Below, piece by piece: positions 60,120 through 64,000 of a DNA stretch of 64,000 bases (the stretch's first letter is position 1; each line of letters starts with the position of its first letter). A program made the position numbers and the translations under genes. The DNA is from Warburgia ugandensis (taxonomy: Eukaryota > Streptophyta > Magnoliopsida > Canellales > Canellaceae). The notes below the pieces were generated by a model. It worked only from the letters and a program-made list of their open reading frames with translations, was not told the DNA's origin and searched no databases. The stretch spans positions 74,129,057-74,193,056 of the forward strand of contig CP141135.1 in NCBI GenBank assembly GCA_035236585.1, written 5' to 3'.

Positions 60120-60563
60120 AATGAAATGATGGAGTTTAATTTCTCATAATTATCCTTGCTAGCTCTTTCCTTCTTGAATCCTTATTTTCGAGTAGGACTT
60201 TGATAGAAAGGAAATGAGATTCGTGAAGCCAGCTCGTTTCAGTCTCTAGCTGAGGTGAGGTTATTCCTATTTGACTTCCATTCTACTTCTCATTAAGCAT
60301 TTTGTGGTTTGGGGAAGGATCAGGCTATGACTATGATGAAGGTGAGCTTTGATGCAGAGGTAAAAATTGTTGTCATATAACCTTGAGGCTATGGGTTCAA
60401 GGCGTGGAAAGTCTCTTGCAAAAATGCCAGGTAAGGCTACTTACTAGAGACCCTTATGATCAGCTCCTTCCCCAAACCCTGCATAGGCGGGAGCTTTGTG
60501 CAACAGGGCTGTCCTTTTTGGGCTATGACAATGATGGATTCCGACATATGGGATAAATTGTAA
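60120..60563 (+). pseudogene. Decayed DY-peptide gene split by a SINE
   Basis: 60125-60175 aligns to exon 1 of the gene at 57633 but with indels. Exon 2 (60196-60254) has TGA and TAG in place of A-R. Exon 3 begins at 60324 (GCTATGACTATGATG) and is interrupted by a SINE; it resumes after the target duplication and reads A-M-T-M-M-D-S-D-I-W-D-K-L, so Tyr is replaced by Ser. Confidence 0.78.
60339..60520 (+). mobile_element. Au-type SINE, copy 4, inserted in exon 3
   Basis: About 182 bp with B-box-like GGGTTCAAGGC, GTCTCTTGCAAAAATGCCAG, GGGAGCTTTGTGCAAC and a TTTTT end. Flanked by a 16-bp target duplication, GGCTATGAC(T/A)ATGATG, at 60323-60338 and 60521-60536. An independent insertion from copies 1-3. 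Confidence 0.9.
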
Positions 60564-60569
60564 CGAAAA

Positions 60570-61560
60570 TACAATGTTGATTCCATTCGATATGTGTGAA
60601 TATGCTCCCTTAATCGTGGCTGTATTTCAGCCAAAATCACAATTAGAAAGTCATGGTAGGAAGTGTTAAAAATCTTATTAATTGAACGGCAATGGGTGTC
60701 CAATTGGATAAGATTATTCAACCATTGTTAGTCATTGACAGATTCTTTTTTCTTTTTCTTTTCCTTGGGCCAAAGTCAAAGACAGATTCCTTTTAAAACA
60801 ATATTAATTAGAATCGTTCAATGGAGAGGACTTTTAGTGTGTAGCCATGAAAGGACGATTAGCAAGATTTATATAATCCGGTTTATTAAATTATGCTGAA
60901 TTATTCTTTACTAAAAAACAAAACCGCGTTTCCTTACATTCCATTAAGAACTATATTTACCATAAACAATAGCTGTCACAAGAAAGTTCAACTCTCTTCT
61001 AGCCCATTGTTGATTGTCTGATCAAATCAAAGGGCTATGACTTGAGTGGGATAGTATCCAAGTTTAGATGATTCAATCCATTCATCTGATTGCTCAAGCT
61101 TTTAATATCATCAACTAAAAGATCACGAATAATTGGATGATTCTAGCATTTAAAGAAGTCGCGATTTTGGTTGTTGGATGTAGACCATTGTTTATGCAAA
61201 ACCCTAGATCAAAGTAAAGATTTTTCGTGCATGATTCATCCAATGCATATGCCCCTTGAACTACTGCACAAACGAAGCATAAGCAATCAGATAAACGGAT
61301 CGGAGCATCCTACGTTTTAGCCTTAATATGCAAACATGGGGCCAAAGGTGTGAATATAGACAGTAAGCCATCTGCTCCTACTGATGAATCTAACATTGTG
61401 ATCCAAATACATGCATAAATAGAAGATATTGTGGGTATTCTGATATAAGCTTTCCTTTGCTACTCCCTCTTGTTTTTCAGTTCTACTTTTGCGGCATTGG
61501 TCATCTGGGGGGCGTATTCATCATATCAAGAGTACCCATTTCCAGAAGATAACATACAAA
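60570..61560. other. Intergenic; no gene seen
   Basis: Short match to the tandem flanks near 60600; the rest shows no coding or transposon features. Confidence 0.55.
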
Positions 61561-61562
61561 TC

Positions 61563-61972
61563 ATGGGTCGGCCTTACTTTGTCTTGGTTCTAGTTGTTCT
61601 ACATGTTTTGGCTCTCAGCTTGTGACAAGGTAACACTTGCTATTATCCTACTTTCATTCCTACATTTATAGTTCCTTCTCTTGTGTTTCACTAAGTCTTT
61701 CTTTCACTAATTTATTAGGACTTGGCCAAAAAGAACCGAGGTTCCAGAAGCCAGTTCGTTTCAGTCTACTTGAGGTGGAGCTTTTCTCGTTTGATTTCCA
61801 TTCTAGCTATACCAGGCATTTTACAAGTCTCATCCTTTCTCATGCCCTGGTATTAGACAAGTTAATTTTCTTTATTGGGTTTCAGGCCACGATGATGATG
61901 GATTACGATGTGCCAAATCATGGTGAAAACACCAAATGCAAGGAATTAGGATGTATAAGGATTAATAAATGA
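61563..61972 (+). pseudogene. DY-peptide gene with TGA at the end of the signal peptide
   Basis: Exons 61563-61629, 61719-61774 and 61886-61972, with correct GT-AG sites. Exon 1 (MGRPYFVLVLVVLHVLALSL) has TGA at 61623-61625, one codon before the exon end, where siblings have Phe. Exons 2 and 3 are otherwise open: G-L-G-Q-K-E-P-R-F-Q-K..LLE and ATMMMDYDVPNHGENTKCKE, ending RINK. DYDVPNH pairs it with the gene at 57633 (DYDKPNH). One base change from intact, so it is either a recent pseudogene or a sequencing or allelic variant. Confidence 0.78.
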
Positions 61973-62597
61973 ATGTATCGGGTAATAAATTATGCGAATC
62001 CGTTATCAGTTGTGGCGAGCCCATGTATATAGGTTGATGGATGATTTGGTGAATTCCCTATCGTAAAAGTCGTATCCAACGATCAGATGTGTATATAGGT
62101 CAATATCCGTCCACTTTGTCAAATCTTTCTCTTCTCTGTGTTCTTTGACCACTTACTCCTGCAGCTTCCGTAATATACATTACATGAGGTTGCTTATAGG
62201 AAACTTCATGTATTATAAATCTATGCGAAGTAGACAAATGTGTGTCGAATGATAGTTGCTCATCAGACTTTTCAATCTTGGATTTATAAATATTCCCATT
62301 GGTTCAAATTTCAAACTAGGCCAATACTAATTCTCGCCGATGAGCATCTTTTGATTCTTCCGGAATGATGGCAGATTTTCAAAACTATAAACTCCTGCTG
62401 AAGAAAAGATGGTGCAGATATGACAACAAAGGGACAATATCACATGCTGCTGGATAATGAATTCAATATTATTACTTGAACAATTCAAACTGAGTGACAG
62501 ACTTTTCAGCCTCAAAAGGCTCTTAAATGGAAGAGATTGTGACTCTCATAATTTAAGCTTATTTCGCTACTTTGGTTTTGTAGTGGCATTGTTATTC

Positions 62598-62610
62598 TCA
62601 TAAAACCAGA
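62598..62610 (+). promoter_or_regulatory. TATA-CCAGA element before 62648
   Basis: TCATAAAACCAGA about 45 bp before the ATG, the shared promoter or leader motif of the family. Confidence 0.55.
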
Positions 62611-62647
62611 GGCATTCCTGATCGTCCCAGAAAAGACGAAGGAAATC

Positions 62648-63020
62648 ATGGGTCGATCTTTCTTTCCGATAGTTCTAGTTGTCCTAGTTGTTTTATCTCT
62701 CTGCCTGTTTCAAGGTAACACTTTCTGTTTCCTTCTTTCCTTTTCATGTTTGTATTTCACCTTGTTTTCGTGACTAATTTTATCTTTCCATTAATCAATT
62801 AGCACTCGCAAGAAGGGAACCGAGAACTGAGAAACCAGCTCCGTTCAATCTACTTGAGGTGAAATTCTACCCATTTTCCTTTCCAGTTCTTGCAGAGAAC
62901 TTTGTAAACTGAGGCACTTTTTGCGATGGTTTTTCATCTTCTTTTCGTTTTGTTTGGCTTCAGACAATGACAACGATGGATTACTCAGGGCCAGATCGCA
63001 ACGGCAACGTTGGCCATTAG
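62648..63020 (+). CDS. DY-peptide precursor with SGP...GH mature end (59 aa, 3 exons)
   Basis: Exons 62648-62714, 62803-62858 and 62964-63020, GT-AG. Signal peptide MGRSFFPIVLVVLVVLSLCL, exon 2 A-L-A-R-R-E-P-R-T-E-K-P-A-P-F-N-L-L-E, exon 3 TMTTMDYSGPDRNGNVGH. This is the shortest member. The last 13 residues combine the DY motif with SGP...GxGH-like features known from PIP and CEP peptides. No lesion. A run of AATAAA-like signals follows within 60 bp. Confidence 0.84.
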
Positions 63021-64000
63021 AATATATTTAATTATTAATAAATGAATGATAAATGTAACACGATGTACCCAGCAGTCCAGTTTCTACACTGCAGAAAGGA
63101 TTGCTGACACCAAACAGTATTGTATAAACTGTGTAGCTATCGTCGAACTTTCACACATCTCATTGTAATCAATTTTTTAGTCAATAAAACTGATGACACA
63201 GATGGTTATATTCCATATGCTGTCTTTAAAGAATTTTCTGTCTGCCTTAACAGCTTTGTTTCTTGGGTTCTTTTGAAGATTAACTTACATGACAGCACTG
63301 TCACACATTACACTTGGTTAGAATACAACATATGGACAGCGTGCTCAAAAGGTTTTGACTACAACAGTTACACGCAAACAGATCAAGGCATTGTTCAGGA
63401 AAAACAAACAAGCAGCTACTGTTGTATGCCATTGAATGATTTCCAGAGCTCAATTTATCTATGAATACAGCAGCACTACCAATTGCCAGAGAGTATATGT
63501 CTCTGCAAATACCCACAGCACCATTGAGTCTCATCATAAAAGAGACAATCCATTCCTCAACAAAATTGACCTTTTACACTGGAACTCCGATTGGATACAA
63601 CCATCCCTCGCCTCAACTCCAGGGTATCAGCTTTTTCTGTATATTAATACATGCATTATAAGCATTGCTTTGAATTAAATAGGTAATCCAGAGTTTTTTC
63701 AAGGCACCCAATTTTTATGCACTTCATAAAGAGTTCTCATCAGGAGATACAAAAACTGAAACAAAGGGATGTGCCGCTATGTCTTGAACTACAACTGATA
63801 AGCTCGAACAAAACCTGAGCGAGAAAGCATATCTGAATAGTGCACGAAGCAACACTATTCTCTTCCTAAAGGACTAAAGAAAATCATTGTCTTGATAACT
63901 TATGTGGCTTCATCTTGTGCCAATGTAGAGGAGATATGGTAGGAAAGAGATGGTTTCATCTTTGTCCCATTTTGTGAATTCCGTTTCAAAGCTCTTTCAT
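63021..64000. other. No gene recognised at the window end
   Basis: The ORF at 63120-63464 (114 codons) has no signal peptide, domain or splice support. The stretch might be the 3' UTR of the preceding gene or of a gene beyond the window. Confidence 0.5.

Noticed and set aside
63120..63464. 114-codon ORF, the longest outside transposons near the 3' end
   Set aside because: No signal peptide, domain, splice context or conservation visible; AT-rich chance ORF is more likely.

Overview
The window is plant nuclear DNA from an unidentified flowering plant. It is AT-rich, with spliced genes (GT-AG introns, branch/pyrimidine-rich acceptors), Ty1/copia retrotransposons, an RTE-like LINE, tRNA-derived Au-type SINEs and long GA/CT microsatellites. 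Nothing is bacterial or organellar. None of the real genes is a long ORF; all are short, spliced and easily missed.

The main content is a tandem, repeatedly duplicated cluster of tiny three-exon genes for small secreted peptides. Exon 1 (64-70 nt) encodes a signal peptide and ends in phase 1. Exon 2 is nearly always 56 nt and encodes G-x-(G/A)-(R/K)-K-(E/Q)... often ending in LLE. Exon 3 carries a C-terminal module that usually begins (M/T/S)-D-Y-x-x-P, the Asp-Tyr context used by plant tyrosylprotein sulfotransferase. The tails after DY resemble PSY1 (PPS ends, or RHNDP), CEP/PIP peptides (SPGNGH, SPGIGN, GNVGH), or are longer and basic. I count eleven loci that look intact: 8957-9369, 16470-16900, 23464-23876, 31207-31631(-), 33930-34339(-), 36509-36923, 46705-47276, 49229-49661(-), 52214-52633, 57633-58031 and 62648-63020. 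About eleven more are broken or partial. The family assignment (PSY/RGF/CEP-like sulfated peptides) is inference.

Layout. 1-7 kb: peptide-gene fragments, a minus-strand copia element (512-5469) and a LINE fragment, all paralogous to 52.9-54.8 kb. 7-10.2, 21.5-24.7 plus 30.9-31.7, 33.9-38.8 and 48.3-50 kb: copies of a compound unit made of a minus-strand peptide gene, Au SINE, solo copia LTR, a plus-strand peptide gene, a CT tract, then another minus-strand peptide gene. 11.1-14.0 and 44.1-48.3 kb: a second duplicated block with a truncated copia fragment and a peptide gene having two 3' exon sets. 17.9-19.3, 32.0-32.8, 43.3-44.1 and 50.1-51.3 kb: a third repeated block whose peptide genes (first exon beginning MARRY) have no recognisable exon 3. 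24776-30885 is a complete but defective copia element with 5-bp target duplication. 38837-43326 looks like a 4.49-kb solo LTR. 55.9-63 kb is a further tandem array of peptide genes spaced 1-2.5 kb apart.

The peptide genes probably act as a family of apoplastic signals. Variation is concentrated in exon 3 while the delivery part (signal peptide and exon 2) is conserved. Repeats have driven both the duplication and the decay: deletions between short direct repeats removed exons, a SINE split one exon 3, and an LTR supplies one stop codon.
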